This document shows positions 31,471-40,831 of a stretch of 64,000 nucleotides of DNA, piece after piece. A program made the position numbers and the translations under genes. Under the pieces are notes generated by a model. That model worked only from the letters and a program-made list of their open reading frames with translations, did not search any database and had not been told where the DNA came from. The stretch comes from Megamonas hypermegale_A (GTDB lineage: Bacteria > Bacillota > Negativicutes > Selenomonadales > Selenomonadaceae). Location of the stretch: the NCBI RefSeq assembly GCF_030371585.1, contig NZ_JAUDCE010000004.1; one strand, given 5' to 3'. Position 1 is the first letter of the stretch, and each line of letters begins with the position of its first letter.

Positions 31471-34215
31471 TCAGATAAGGATTTGCGCTGTGCTGCCCTG
31501 TTCATTTTTTTTCGTGATTTGAATTTGTCTGTCGATTTTTTCTTTCAGTTCGTTTACATGGGAAATAATGCCGATTAATTTTGTCTGTTCCGTTAATCCG
31601 TTTAAAACTTTTATTGACTGCATGAGCGAGTCGCTGTCGAGCGAGCCGAACCCTTCGTCAATGAACATAGTGTCCAGATGAATGCCGCCGGCAAAAGACT
31701 GGATTTCATCGGCAAGGCCGAGCGCCAGCGACAAGGAGGCTTTGAAAGCTTCGCCGCCGGAAAGTGTTTTTACGCTGCGCACTGTGCCGTTGTAGTGGTC
31801 GATGACATCGAGCTCCAACCCTGTCTGAAAACGCAGCTGTTCACTGTTTTCACAGCGTTTCAGCTCGTACTGTCCCTGACTCATCAGCATGAGGCGGGTG
31901 TTGGCGCGGATGATGATGCGGTCGAAGTAGTGCATTTGCACATATGTTTCGAGCATGATGCGTTCCTTGCCGGAAACGGAGCCGGTAGCTGTGTCGTACA
32001 GTGCTTTCATATTCGTGTACAATTTTTCGCAGGCCGATAATTTATCAAGCTGCTTGATGAGCTTTTGGCGCGTCTGGCTGTTGGTGCTGATGCGGGTATG
32101 AAGCGTTTGTGCTTTCTGGTTCAGCTGATTTTTTTCCTGTTGCAGTTGCTGCTGCATTGAAGATAATTCCGCTGCATTTTGCTTTTGCGGTGAAATCTGC
32201 TGCTGGATTGAACGCAGTGAAGCCTTGTATTCGGTGATTTTTTTCTGCAAGGTTTCCCATTTATTTTGCGCCTGAAGCATATTTTCTTTCAGCGTTGTCT
32301 GTTTCTGCCGGTAGATTTGCAGCTGATTTTGCGCCGTCTGTTCATCATCGAATAAGAGGCTTTGTTTTAAATCGGCGATTTCTTTGACTGTGTGCTTGGT
32401 GTCCGCCTCTGCCTGGGTGATAAAACGGGTAAGTTCAAGCTGCGTATTTTGCAGCTTCTTCTGCATGGCAGTCGTTTGTTCGCTTATCTGTGTCAGTTGT
32501 TCCTTTTGCTGCAGCTGCTCTGTCTGTTGGTGCAGTTTTTCAGTAAGAAGCGATTTATCCGCTTGAAGGGTTGTCTGTTCTTTTGTAAGAAGTGCATTCA
32601 ACAGTGTTTTGTCTTCAGTGCGGAAAAGCTGCTGAGCTTGACGGAGAATTTCCGTGTTCATATTTTGACCTTTACCGGCGATTTCGCCCAATTCACTGCT
32701 CAGCTTATTCAGTTTCTGCGTCATTTTATCGAGTTGCTGCTTTGTCTGTTCCAGTTCTATTTGCGTCGGTGCATGGCTGGATTTTTGCGCAGGGCGGGGA
32801 TGATGAAGCGAGCCGCAGACGGGACACGGCGTATCCGGTTTTAAGCTGTCAGCCAGAATACCGGCCTGTTCGGCAAGAAATGCGTAATACTGCTGATCGT
32901 ACGTCTGACTTAACTGGATATGGGCAGCTGTTTCGTCGTTAAAAGCTTTTTTCCGTCTGGAATATTCCCGGCGGTACTGCTGATAAAGCGCTAAGTCGCT
33001 GTTTAATTTATCGAGTTTATCCTGCTTTTGCTGCAGTTTTTCCAGAGCGGATTTTGTCTTTTCCATCTGGGCGGAAATATTATTTAAGGCGTTCAACTTC
33101 GCCGTTATGTTTAAAATATTTTCTTCCAGTGCGGTGAGCTGTTTTTGCGTATCGGTTAAAAGCCTCTTTTTTGTTTGCAGTGACTGCTGCTGTTTTTGTT
33201 GAATTGTTTGCAGTTTTGTTATTCGGGCGTAGTTTGGCAGCTCGGTTGTTATTTGAGCAATTTTAACGGCAAGCTTTGGCGTATTTTTTTCGTAATCTGT
33301 TTGGCGTTCGAGATAAATTTTTTCCCAGTCTGCCAGACTGTCTTGATTGTCATGAAGAAATTTTTGGATTTTTTGCTGTTCCTGCAGTAGTTTTTCCTGC
33401 CGCTTGTGTTCGTTTAGCGTTTCGTTTAGCTTGAAAAGCTCGTCTTCACGGTTTTTTAAAGCTGCTTCTGTTTCCGCCAAAATTTGGCGGTCATTTTCAA
33501 TCATTTGTTCAAGTTTTTGGGGATATTCAGCGGGCAGAATTGCTGCTGTTTTGTCCATTGTTTCGGGCAGAGTGATATTTTCGATATATTGGTTGATACT
33601 GTTGTTAATCAGCAGAAAATCCTTTTTGAGGGCATTGAATTTTTCTTTTAATTTGTCCTGCAAAATCTGATACGGTTTCGTGTTGAAAATGCGGCGGAAA
33701 ATCTCGCTGCGTTCTTTGGTGGTGGCGTAAATCAGGCGGAGAAACTCGCCCTGGGCAATCATGGCTATCTGCGTGAACTGGTTGGCATCAAGCCCGATGA
33801 GTTCGATTACGGCGCTGTTTACATCTTTAATGCCGGTTACGGGCTGTTTATTGTCAGGCAGAATGAATGTGGCATTGGCTTTTTCTTTGACGAAGCCTTC
33901 GCCTTTTTTGGCGGGACGCAGATATTCGGGATTGCGGCGGATAGTGTATTCTTTGTGATTATAGGCAAAAACCATTTCCACGTATGTCGGTGTCGCGCTG
34001 TCGGCGTATTTGCTGCGCAGCATGTCCGCTGAACGGAAATTGCCGCTTGTCTGCCCGTACAGAGCAAACGTTATGGCGTCGAATATCGTCGTCTTGCCCG
34101 TGCCTGTATCGCCGGTAATAAGGTACAGCCCCTTTTCGCCGAGCTGGCTTAAATCGAGCTGGCAGGTACCGGCATACGGGCCGAAAGCGGAGATGGTGAG
34201 TTGTAAAGGACGCAT
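31471..34215 (-). CDS. sbcC: Exonuclease subunit SbcC
   Basis: This SMC/Rad50-like ATPase of 914 residues has Walker A GDTGTGKT (35-42) and long coiled-coil arms rich in Gln, Lys and Leu. The zinc hook CPVC (in TPCPVCGSLHHP) is near the middle, the ABC signature is LSGGEAFKASL, and Walker B is TMFIDEGFGSLD. With SbcD it cuts hairpins and processes DNA ends. ATG 34215 overlaps the SbcD stop as TAATG behind GGGAGGG, so translation is coupled. An SbcCD nuclease is relevant to a genome carrying many long palindromic repeats. Confidence 0.93.
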   Translation of the reverse strand: MRPLQLTISAFGPYAGTCQLDLSQLGEKGLYLITGDTGTGKTTIFDAITFALYGQTSGNFRSADMLRSKYADSATPTYVEMVFAYNHKEYTIRRNPEYLRPAKKGEGFVKEKANATFILPDNKQPVTGIKDVNSAVIELIGLDANQFTQIAMIAQGEFLRLIYATTKERSEIFRRIFNTKPYQILQDKLKEKFNALKKDFLLINNSINQYIENITLPETMDKTAAILPAEYPQKLEQMIENDRQILAETEAALKNREDELFKLNETLNEHKRQEKLLQEQQKIQKFLHDNQDSLADWEKIYLERQTDYEKNTPKLAVKIAQITTELPNYARITKLQTIQQKQQQSLQTKKRLLTDTQKQLTALEENILNITAKLNALNNISAQMEKTKSALEKLQQKQDKLDKLNSDLALYQQYRREYSRRKKAFNDETAAHIQLSQTYDQQYYAFLAEQAGILADSLKPDTPCPVCGSLHHPRPAQKSSHAPTQIELEQTKQQLDKMTQKLNKLSSELGEIAGKGQNMNTEILRQAQQLFRTEDKTLLNALLTKEQTTLQADKSLLTEKLHQQTEQLQQKEQLTQISEQTTAMQKKLQNTQLELTRFITQAEADTKHTVKEIADLKQSLLFDDEQTAQNQLQIYRQKQTTLKENMLQAQNKWETLQKKITEYKASLRSIQQQISPQKQNAAELSSMQQQLQQEKNQLNQKAQTLHTRISTNSQTRQKLIKQLDKLSACEKLYTNMKALYDTATGSVSGKERIMLETYVQMHYFDRIIIRANTRLMLMSQGQYELKRCENSEQLRFQTGLELDVIDHYNGTVRSVKTLSGGEAFKASLSLALGLADEIQSFAGGIHLDTMFIDEGFGSLDSDSLMQSIKVLNGLTEQTKLIGIISHVNELKEKIDRQIQITKKNEQGSTAQILI

Positions 34216-35348
34216 TATTTTCCCTCCCATATTGCAGCGATTAAATCCTGCATAATCTGTGACTGTGTTTCATTGAGCGGCTGATTATTCTGCAATTTGT
34301 AAAATTCGCCGAACAGCTCCAGCGGTGCTTTGGCCGTATTTATATCGACAGTTTCAATATTGTTTCTGGTGCGGGTGCGTATATTGTCGTAGTCGAGCTG
34401 CATGATGTTGGGGTAGATGGAACGCAGGCGGCCGATAGCGTCGGGTACATCCTCTTCGTCGGTCAGGGTGGCGAGAATGTAATCGTCCGTATCCGTGCCG
34501 ATATAATTTTGCCGGTCGGTAAGTTCAGCGTATGTTCCTTTGATTTTGCGCATATCGTGCAGCGGTTTTACGGGATAGGCGGTGATATCCATCTGTCCCT
34601 TTGCTTTAATATCGATAACGGTGGCGCATTTCTGCTGATTGGCTTCGGAAAAGGAATATTTCAGCAAAGTGCCGCAGTAGCGGATGCTGTCGCGCAGAAT
34701 GGTCTGCGGTGTATGGATATGGCCGAGTGCCACATAATCGAAAGCGTCGAACACATGAGCGTCGACATTGTCGAGACCGCCGACGACGATTTCCTCCGAG
34801 TCGGAAAGGACGGCTCCCGTGACAAACTGATGAGCGATTAAAATATTGCGTTCGTCTTTATTCAGCGGCAGATTGTTTAAAACGGTCTGTACTGCTTCGG
34901 TGTAGGAATTTATTTTCTCATCAGGAAAAAACGGCCGCACAGTAGCCGGTTTAATGAAGGGCAATAAATAAAAATTGATTTTGCCGTAAGCGTCATTTAG
35001 ACTAATCGGTTCAATCTGTCCGTTATATACGGGAGAGATGTAAATATTATTCTGGCTGAATATATGAGCGCCGAAAGACAACCGTTCTGCACTGTCGTGA
35101 TTTCCGCTGATAATAAAAACGGGCAGATTTAATTCTGCCCAGAAATTAAGGAAATCATCAAAAAGCTGAACGGCTCCGGCGGATGGAATTTGCCGGTCAA
35201 AAACGTCACCGGCGATGATTACGGCTTCGATATGTGTATCTTTTGCCAGTTTAAATATCTGCCGGTTGACATGATACTGGTCTTCCAGCAGGGAAAAATT
35301 ATTCAAGCGTTTGCCGAAATGAAGGTCAGAAAGATGAAGAATTTTCAT
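34215..35348 (-). CDS. sbcD: Exonuclease subunit SbcD
   Basis: This 377-residue Mre11-like nuclease has the phosphoesterase motifs LSDLHFGKR, GDVFDR, SGNHDSAE and LGHIHTPQ, which bind the two metal ions. The C-terminal capping part is present. It is first of the sbcDC pair, immediately downstream of the PaaK-like gene (19-base gap), so all may be one transcript with the genes at 35368-38107. Confidence 0.93.
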   Translation of the reverse strand: MKILHLSDLHFGKRLNNFSLLEDQYHVNRQIFKLAKDTHIEAVIIAGDVFDRQIPSAGAVQLFDDFLNFWAELNLPVFIISGNHDSAERLSFGAHIFSQNNIYISPVYNGQIEPISLNDAYGKINFYLLPFIKPATVRPFFPDEKINSYTEAVQTVLNNLPLNKDERNILIAHQFVTGAVLSDSEEIVVGGLDNVDAHVFDAFDYVALGHIHTPQTILRDSIRYCGTLLKYSFSEANQQKCATVIDIKAKGQMDITAYPVKPLHDMRKIKGTYAELTDRQNYIGTDTDDYILATLTDEEDVPDAIGRLRSIYPNIMQLDYDNIRTRTRNNIETVDINTAKAPLELFGEFYKLQNNQPLNETQSQIMQDLIAAIWEGK

Positions 35349-35367
35349 GATGGTTTTCCTTTATGAG

Positions 35368-36261
35368 TTATAAATTCAGTTTAATGGTAGCAAGGGTACG
35401 ACCGCATTTGCAGGTGGTTTTGCTTAAACTTGCCGATATGCCGGTCTGAAAACGGATAATCGGCATGGCTTCAAATGTTAGCGGCGTGATGACGAGCGAG
35501 CCGTCGACAATTTCCGGATAGAGATAATCGTCCTGAATATGCAGCTGATTTTCCTCGCAGGTGAAAAATATACCGGCAAGACCGAAATATCTGGACATAT
35601 AAATTTTCGGCAATGTGCATTGCAGTTTCGTTTCAATTTCTTCCAGCAGCGTATCTTTTTGGAAGGTATGAACGAGCGCGATAATTTTCGGCGGCAGAAT
35701 ATCCGGTGCCCTGTCCAGTATTTCTTGTAAATTTTTGGCGGTGGTGATGAGCGTATTGGCATTGAAGATATTGGCTACATCAATAACTGCCTGTACGTCG
35801 TTGCACGGAATGACGGTAGCTCCGAGCGCTTCGGCGGCATAATGCAGGTCCAAAAGATATTGCGAACTGTATTTACCGCAGATGATGACGGTGGAGGCTC
35901 TGTTGATATCATTGCTGGCAAGAGCGCGTACAGTGATATCCATATTTCTGGCGATGTCGTCGGCTGTGAACCCGCGGTAAAGACCGCTGATGGTTTTGCC
36001 GAGACGCAAGGTGGAGCTGATAGGCACGGTCAGAAGCTCCATTGTATCGGCTCGTTTTAATTCGTCTACAGTGGAAAGCGGCAATTTTGGGATATCGTCA
36101 AACTCTTTAATATCATTCGGTGTTATATGCGCTTTCGTGTATTTATCATGATAAAAAGAAGATTTTTCATAAGCCCAGCACAGTGTTTTTAAAAATCGCT
36201 GTAAAATCAGTTCTTTTTTCATATCGGCCGGCATCATTTCAATTTTCGGATTGGAAATCAT
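35368..36261 (-). CDS. Short PaaK-like AMP-binding protein with degenerate nucleotide loop
   Basis: This 297-residue protein resembles phenylacetate-CoA ligase. An N-terminal helical part contains AYEKSSFYHDKY and DIPKLPLSTVDELK, followed by a central Rossmann-like part, and it ends RFQTGISASLSKTTCKCGR, recalling the R-x-x-TGD and CxCG features of the family. At about 297 residues it is well short of the usual 430. The ATP loop (normally SSGTTGxP) reads LGKTISGLYRGFT, and the C-terminal domain is missing. It may lack ligase activity or bind another ligand. It lies 3 bases downstream of a radical SAM gene; the pair probably acts together. Confidence 0.6.
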   Translation of the reverse strand: MISNPKIEMMPADMKKELILQRFLKTLCWAYEKSSFYHDKYTKAHITPNDIKEFDDIPKLPLSTVDELKRADTMELLTVPISSTLRLGKTISGLYRGFTADDIARNMDITVRALASNDINRASTVIICGKYSSQYLLDLHYAAEALGATVIPCNDVQAVIDVANIFNANTLITTAKNLQEILDRAPDILPPKIIALVHTFQKDTLLEEIETKLQCTLPKIYMSRYFGLAGIFFTCEENQLHIQDDYLYPEIVDGSLVITPLTFEAMPIIRFQTGISASLSKTTCKCGRTLATIKLNL

Positions 36262-36264
36262 AGC

Positions 36265-37503
36265 TTATTCTCCTTTTTGGTAATGACTGAAACTGCCGAT
36301 GGCAACGTGCGGGAATTCTTCGCGCAGCTGACGGAAAAATTCCTTTGTGCCGATTGCTTTCGTAAACGGCGGCATGATTGCGGCGAAAGCATCAGGGTCG
36401 ACGTTCAGGTTGCGGATTTGTATCATATCGACAGGATTTTCGCGCAGAAAATCCTTCCAGGCGCCAGCTTCGCTTTCGCTGTCGTTAAAGCCCGGGAAAT
36501 AAAGCATGTTGAGTGAAATATGCACGCCGTGACTATGCGCATAGGCAATGGATTTTTTCACGTCGTCGAGTGAGTAGCTGCAGCGGTAATAAGCCTGATA
36601 GTTTTCCGGTACGGCGCTTATGATGCTGACGCGCATACTGTCAAGCCCTGCGTCGACGATGCGCTTTATGCCGTCCGTATAACCGGCATTGGTATTGATG
36701 TTTATCTGTCCTTTGTCGGTTTTTTTGCGGATTTTTTCAATGGCAGGAACGATATTGTCGGCGGCAAGAGACGGCTCGCCTTCGCAGCCCTGACCGAAAC
36801 TTATGATGGCATCCGGTGCCGTTTCCAGATGATAAATGCCGATTTGGGCGATTTCCTTCGGTGTAGGGCGGAATTTTATGCGGCTCTGCGGCGATGGGCA
36901 GCATTCCGCCGGCTGAAGGGAAATACAGCCGAAACAGTTGGCATTGCATACGGGTGAAGTCGGGATACCGGCTTCCCAGCGGCGGTAGAATAAATTCTGC
37001 GCTGTACAGCAGTGCCAGGTCAGTGAACAGTTGCCGAGATGTTCCACGAGGCGGTTGTCCGGCAGGTCTTTTTGCACACGTTTGACGAGTTTGTGCAGAT
37101 TGCGTGTATTGTAATGGACAGGGTCCCATTTGTCATTTTCATCCGTATAAGCGGCGGCGACGTACAGTTCGTCCTTATAAACGACGACGGCCGTATAACC
37201 GTACAGCGGCAGCTGGACTGCATCTTCTTCCTTTTTGAATGCCGGCATGTAAAGGCGTGTATAGCCCGCAGGCAGGATAGCGGCAACAGCATTGCCCATA
37301 ATCGGCATGATTTCGTCTTCGTAGCGCGCCAGCGGCAGTCTGTCCGGCAGGAACATCAAATCGGCAGACTCCGGCAGCGGGATTAAATCATCCGGTGAAA
37401 GTTCCACAATTTCCGTTCCTGTGCGGGCAAGTGCCGTAAAGCCTTTCGGCGCATCGAGGATATTGCCGTCTTCATCAGCATAAAGAGCGCGTATTTCAGC
37501 CAT
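36265..37503 (-). CDS. Radical SAM protein with an extra N-terminal domain
   Basis: This 412-residue protein has the radical SAM cluster motif CNANCFGC (Cx3Cx2C) near residue 190. The SAM-binding GQGCEGEPSL follows, then beta/alpha-barrel signatures (ININTNAG, LDSMRVSI). About 180 residues precede the cluster and include CSLTWHCC; another pair, AECCPSP, follows it. These extra cysteines may bind an auxiliary cluster. The substrate is unknown. ATG 37503 follows GAAGGTG; the GTG at 37510 overlaps the Shine-Dalgarno. It overlaps the end of pth by 8 bases and is followed by the PaaK-like gene. Confidence 0.78.
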   Translation of the reverse strand: MAEIRALYADEDGNILDAPKGFTALARTGTEIVELSPDDLIPLPESADLMFLPDRLPLARYEDEIMPIMGNAVAAILPAGYTRLYMPAFKKEEDAVQLPLYGYTAVVVYKDELYVAAAYTDENDKWDPVHYNTRNLHKLVKRVQKDLPDNRLVEHLGNCSLTWHCCTAQNLFYRRWEAGIPTSPVCNANCFGCISLQPAECCPSPQSRIKFRPTPKEIAQIGIYHLETAPDAIISFGQGCEGEPSLAADNIVPAIEKIRKKTDKGQININTNAGYTDGIKRIVDAGLDSMRVSIISAVPENYQAYYRCSYSLDDVKKSIAYAHSHGVHISLNMLYFPGFNDSESEAGAWKDFLRENPVDMIQIRNLNVDPDAFAAIMPPFTKAIGTKEFFRQLREEFPHVAIGSFSHYQKGE

Positions 37504-38107
37504 TTTGAACACCTTCTTCTTGTTTTATTTTTTGTTTCTTTTGTTTTTTCGGATTGTATTTATTCATAGCGACGTCAAGCCCGTCCGTGATGATACATTC
37601 TACAGCGGGAATGAGATATTTCACAGCTTCATCAACGGCTTGTTTATCTTCAGCCGGAAAAGGCGCCAATACGTGATTTACAACGCTCCAGCCCGGCAGA
37701 GGACGGCCGATGCCGAGACGGACGCGGGCGAAATTTTCACTGCCGAGATGAGCAATTAGTGATTTGATGCCGTTATGACCGCCAGAGCTGCCTTTTTTGC
37801 GGATACGGATTGTACCGGCAGGGATATCCATATCATCATGGGCGACGATGACGTCTTCCGGTTCCAGTTTGTACCAGCGCATGAGCGGGCCGACGGCTTC
37901 GCCGCTGTTGTTCATGTATGTTTGCGGCTTTACGAGCAGGATTTTTTCACTGCCGATGCGGCCTTCAGCGATTTTGGCGTTGAATTTGTCTTTCCAAAGC
38001 GTAATATTTAAATGGTCGGCTAAAGCGTCTACAAGCATAAAACCGACGTTATGACGGGTTTTGGCGTATTCGTTTCCGGGATTGCCAAGACCGACGATTA
38101 GTTTCAT
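37496..38107 (-). CDS. pth: Peptidyl-tRNA hydrolase
   Basis: This is a 203-residue Pth. The N-terminus MKLIVGLGNPGNEYAKTRHNVGF contains the catalytic histidine and asparagine. The blocks KPQTYMNNSGEAV, HDDMDIPAG and GGHNGIKSL are complete. It frees tRNA from peptidyl-tRNA dropped by ribosomes. A Lys/Gln-rich tail (about 15 residues) extends the C-terminus and overlaps the radical SAM start. Confidence 0.94.
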   Translation of the reverse strand: MKLIVGLGNPGNEYAKTRHNVGFMLVDALADHLNITLWKDKFNAKIAEGRIGSEKILLVKPQTYMNNSGEAVGPLMRWYKLEPEDVIVAHDDMDIPAGTIRIRKKGSSGGHNGIKSLIAHLGSENFARVRLGIGRPLPGWSVVNHVLAPFPAEDKQAVDEAVKYLIPAVECIITDGLDVAMNKYNPKKQKKQKIKQEEGVQNG

Positions 38108-38160
38108 TAATAAAAAACCTCCAAAATAGTATATGATATTAATATTTTAGCATAAAAGCA

Positions 38161-38197
38161 AAAATAAAAGCACTAGAGATTTCCAGTGCTTTTATCT
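38161..38197 (-). terminator. Terminator of the Crp-family gene
   Basis: On the minus strand, AAAAGCACT and AGTGCTTTTATTTTTG flank a short loop. It separates the crp unit from pth. Confidence 0.75.
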
Positions 38198-38217
38198 GTA
38201 CACGACAAACGGGAACT

Positions 38218-38889
38218 TTAAAGTTTTTCCAAAGCCTGTTTATTGAGGACTTTAACTTTGCCGCGCATGAGCTGTACGTAATTTTCATTGGAAAAATATT
38301 TCAGCATGCGCGTTACGACTTCGCGCGCCGTGCCCATGAGTTTGGCTATCTGTTCATGCGTCATGTTGATTTCATCCGAGCCGGTGGAGCGGCTTTCGTT
38401 TAACAGAAACTCGGCCAGCCGTTTGTCAAAGCTGGTGAAAATCATCTGCTGCATTGCCCAGGTTACGGTGCAGAGACGCTGCGTGGCCAGTTTGTATGTG
38501 AGTGCTTCAAGGTGGATATTTTCCTGCATGACGCGGGCAAATGCACACGGCAGTATCTGAATTAACTGGCAGTCAGTCAGTGTGTCAATATAAATATCGA
38601 AGGTAATGTCGCGAATGACGCAGGAAGCGGATAAAATGCAGATGTCGCCGGTATTCAAGCGGTAAAGCGTTATTTCCTTGCCCTGTTCAGACAGTGTGTA
38701 GACGCGCAGTGTTCCCTGCTTGATGATTAAAATGCCGCTGCAGCCGGCTGATGTATTCTGAATGAGTGAATTTTTCTTTACGGAAAGCAGCGAAGCGTTG
38801 TCAATAATCAGCTGCTGCTGGTTTGCAGTCAGTTTGTCCCAAGCGGGAAAATGGGAACTGAGTAATTCGTATTGGTTTTTATTCAGCAT
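38218..38889 (-). CDS. Crp/Fnr-family transcriptional regulator
   Basis: This 223-residue protein has an N-terminal cyclic-nucleotide-binding-like domain (about 20-140) and a C-terminal winged HTH (about 150-215) containing MTHEQIAKLMGTAREVVTRML. No Fnr-type cysteine cluster is evident. It is the third gene behind an MFS pump and a TetR regulator, 4 bases after the latter. Its ligand and targets are unknown. Confidence 0.85.
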   Translation of the reverse strand: MLNKNQYELLSSHFPAWDKLTANQQQLIIDNASLLSVKKNSLIQNTSAGCSGILIIKQGTLRVYTLSEQGKEITLYRLNTGDICILSASCVIRDITFDIYIDTLTDCQLIQILPCAFARVMQENIHLEALTYKLATQRLCTVTWAMQQMIFTSFDKRLAEFLLNESRSTGSDEINMTHEQIAKLMGTAREVVTRMLKYFSNENYVQLMRGKVKVLNKQALEKL

Positions 38890-38893
38890 ATGT

Positions 38894-39487
38894 TCACCTG
38901 GATTTTATATTGAGATTAAAAATTAGAGGCAGTTTATCCGCCAGCTCATACAGCGGCCGGCTGTCTTTTTGGGTCACAGTGAGGACAAGTGCGCCTTCTG
39001 TTAGAATGACGGCGTTCATGGCGAAAAAATCGGCCAGTTTATCTTCGACACCGTACTGAATGAATTTCTGCCGATAGATGGACTGCATATGAGCGAAAAT
39101 CTCCTGGCAGCGGCTGCGGATTAATTCATTGGAAGAAAAAGTTTCCAGTGCGATTAAACTGATGGAGATATTGTCCTTATCCTCACGCGGATTGTCGATA
39201 TCTTCTTGGATTTTCTGAGCGATGTAGCGCAAATGCTCCTGAAATCCTTCGAGCGGATTGTCATATCGGGATAAAGTATCCTGTATTTCTGTGTATATTT
39301 TCTGTGCTGTCAGTTCTAACGATTCGATAGCGAGCTGTTCCTTGCCGTGCGGAAAATAATAATACAGCGAGCCTTTCGGGGCACGGCTTTTTTGCAGAAT
39401 TTCGCTGATGCCGGTGGCATGATAGCCTTTATTGGCGAATAGAACGGAGGCAGTGTGCAGAAACATTTCTTTCGTGGTGTTTTTCAT
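38894..39487 (-). CDS. TetR-family regulator
   Basis: This 197-residue TetR protein has an HTH at about 25-45 (GISEILQKSRAPKGSLYYYF) and a helical ligand domain resembling the YxaF/LmrA group. It lies 15 bases after an MFS pump gene. The inverted repeat CCGATT-N5-AATCGG at 40760-40776 overlaps a -10 before that pump and is the likely operator. It would therefore repress its own operon until a drug binds. Confidence 0.88.
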   Translation of the reverse strand: MKNTTKEMFLHTASVLFANKGYHATGISEILQKSRAPKGSLYYYFPHGKEQLAIESLELTAQKIYTEIQDTLSRYDNPLEGFQEHLRYIAQKIQEDIDNPREDKDNISISLIALETFSSNELIRSRCQEIFAHMQSIYRQKFIQYGVEDKLADFFAMNAVILTEGALVLTVTQKDSRPLYELADKLPLIFNLNIKSR

Positions 39488-39502
39488 GAATACAACCTGC
39501 CT

Positions 39503-40729
39503 TTAATTTTCTGCTGTTTTCTTGATGTATTTTTTCGTAACGACGAGGAAGATGCAAAGCGCGATGATTTCCGCTAGAGCGATGACAAGCGCCGTCGGTA
39601 CGGCTGTAGTACCGCCGCCGATACCGACAATCGGTGCTACGAGACTGCCGGAGATGCTGGAGAAAAATCCCAAAAGAGCGGAAGCACTGCCGGCGACTTT
39701 TTTCTGTGTCTGCATGGCAAGCGAAAAGCTGGTGGCAGCGGTGATGGCAAGCGAAGTTTCCGACAACAGCAGAAAGACGATTAAAATATAGATATTCAGG
39801 TTAAGGAGAACGCCGATTAAAAACAAAACGCCGAAAAAAACGCCCTGGCATAAGCCGAGAAATAACAGTTTGCCGTCAGCAACGCGGCCCGTTAAGATAT
39901 TGGTCAGTTTGCCGAAGCACATCATGCCGACGCCGACGAAGGCGAAGACGAAAGAAAACTGCTGCGGGCTGAAGCCGTAGATGCCCTGCAAGATGAACGG
40001 CATACCGGAAATGTAGGCGAACAGCGAGCAGAAAATGAAAAATTGAATGGCGCAGAGGCTGGCAAAATAAGGACGGGCGCACAGGCTGAAGAATATTTTC
40101 AGCACTTGAGAGAGATTGCCGCGGATACGTTTTTCTTTCGGCAGACTTTCTTTGTATTTACATGCGGAAAGTACGATTATAATCAGGCTGGCAAAAGCTA
40201 GAATGACGAAAACGCTTGTCCACGGGAAGAATAAAAGGAGCTGTCCGCCGAGCACCGGCGCTATAATCGGTGCTATACCCTGAATAATCATTACGGTTGA
40301 CAGAAATTTTGTCAGCATGGTGCCGCTGTAGACATCACTGGCAATGGCACGGCCGATTACGAGTGCGGAAGAGGCAGCAAAACCGCCGATTAGGCGGGCG
40401 AAGATGAACAGATGAATAGACGGTGAGAAAATGCAGGCGATAACAGAAATTGTAAAAAAGACTAAGCTGAAGATGAGCGGTTTCTGTCTGCCGTAAATAT
40501 CGCTTAATGGTCCGGCGATAATCTGTCCGACGGCAAGACCGATGAGCCATGTCGTTATGGTCAGCTGAACCATGGACGGCGTCGTGGTGAAATATGCGGT
40601 GATTTCCGGAAACGCCGGCAGATACATATCGGTGGCCAGCGGTCCGATGGAGCAGATTAAGGCTAAAAGCGTAATCAGAAAAGTATTGTTGTTTGTTGTA
40701 ATCGTCGGTTGATTGATAACTTTATCCAT
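39503..40729 (-). CDS. Bcr/CflA-family MFS drug efflux pump
   Basis: This 408-residue protein has about 12 membrane spans. The N-terminus PLATDMYLPAFPEI, the motif GPLSDIYGRQKPL between spans 2 and 3 and the loop LFIFARLIGGFAASSALVIGRAIASD are hallmarks of bicyclomycin/chloramphenicol exporters (DHA1 family). It leads an operon with TetR and Crp regulators. The actual substrate is unknown. Confidence 0.88.
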   Translation of the reverse strand: MDKVINQPTITTNNNTFLITLLALICSIGPLATDMYLPAFPEITAYFTTTPSMVQLTITTWLIGLAVGQIIAGPLSDIYGRQKPLIFSLVFFTISVIACIFSPSIHLFIFARLIGGFAASSALVIGRAIASDVYSGTMLTKFLSTVMIIQGIAPIIAPVLGGQLLLFFPWTSVFVILAFASLIIIVLSACKYKESLPKEKRIRGNLSQVLKIFFSLCARPYFASLCAIQFFIFCSLFAYISGMPFILQGIYGFSPQQFSFVFAFVGVGMMCFGKLTNILTGRVADGKLLFLGLCQGVFFGVLFLIGVLLNLNIYILIVFLLLSETSLAITAATSFSLAMQTQKKVAGSASALLGFFSSISGSLVAPIVGIGGGTTAVPTALVIALAEIIALCIFLVVTKKYIKKTAEN

Positions 40730-40759
40730 AAATATCCTTCTTTCCTAAAAAAATAAAAT

Positions 40760-40776
40760 CCGATTATAACAATCGG
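40760..40776 (-). promoter_or_regulatory. Likely TetR operator overlapping the pump promoter
   Basis: CCGATT-ATAAC-AATCGG is a perfect 6-bp inverted repeat with a 5-base centre. On the minus strand it contains TATAAT, so binding would hide the -10. Confidence 0.6.
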
Positions 40777-40797
40777 TCTATATAATTATATAGCAAA

Positions 40798-40831
40798 AAA
40801 TAAAAGTAAAGTCAATGAGACTTTACTTTTT
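40798..40831 (-). terminator. Terminator overlapping the stop codon of the small membrane protein
   Basis: On the minus strand, AAAAGTAAAGTC (containing the TAA stop) pairs with GACTTTACTTTT, followed by ATTTTTTGC. It separates this gene from the pump promoter. Confidence 0.8.

Noticed and set aside
32392..32844. 150-codon plus-strand ORF within sbcC
   Set aside because: It is the complement of the coiled-coil region, giving a Leu/Phe/Cys-rich nonsense protein.
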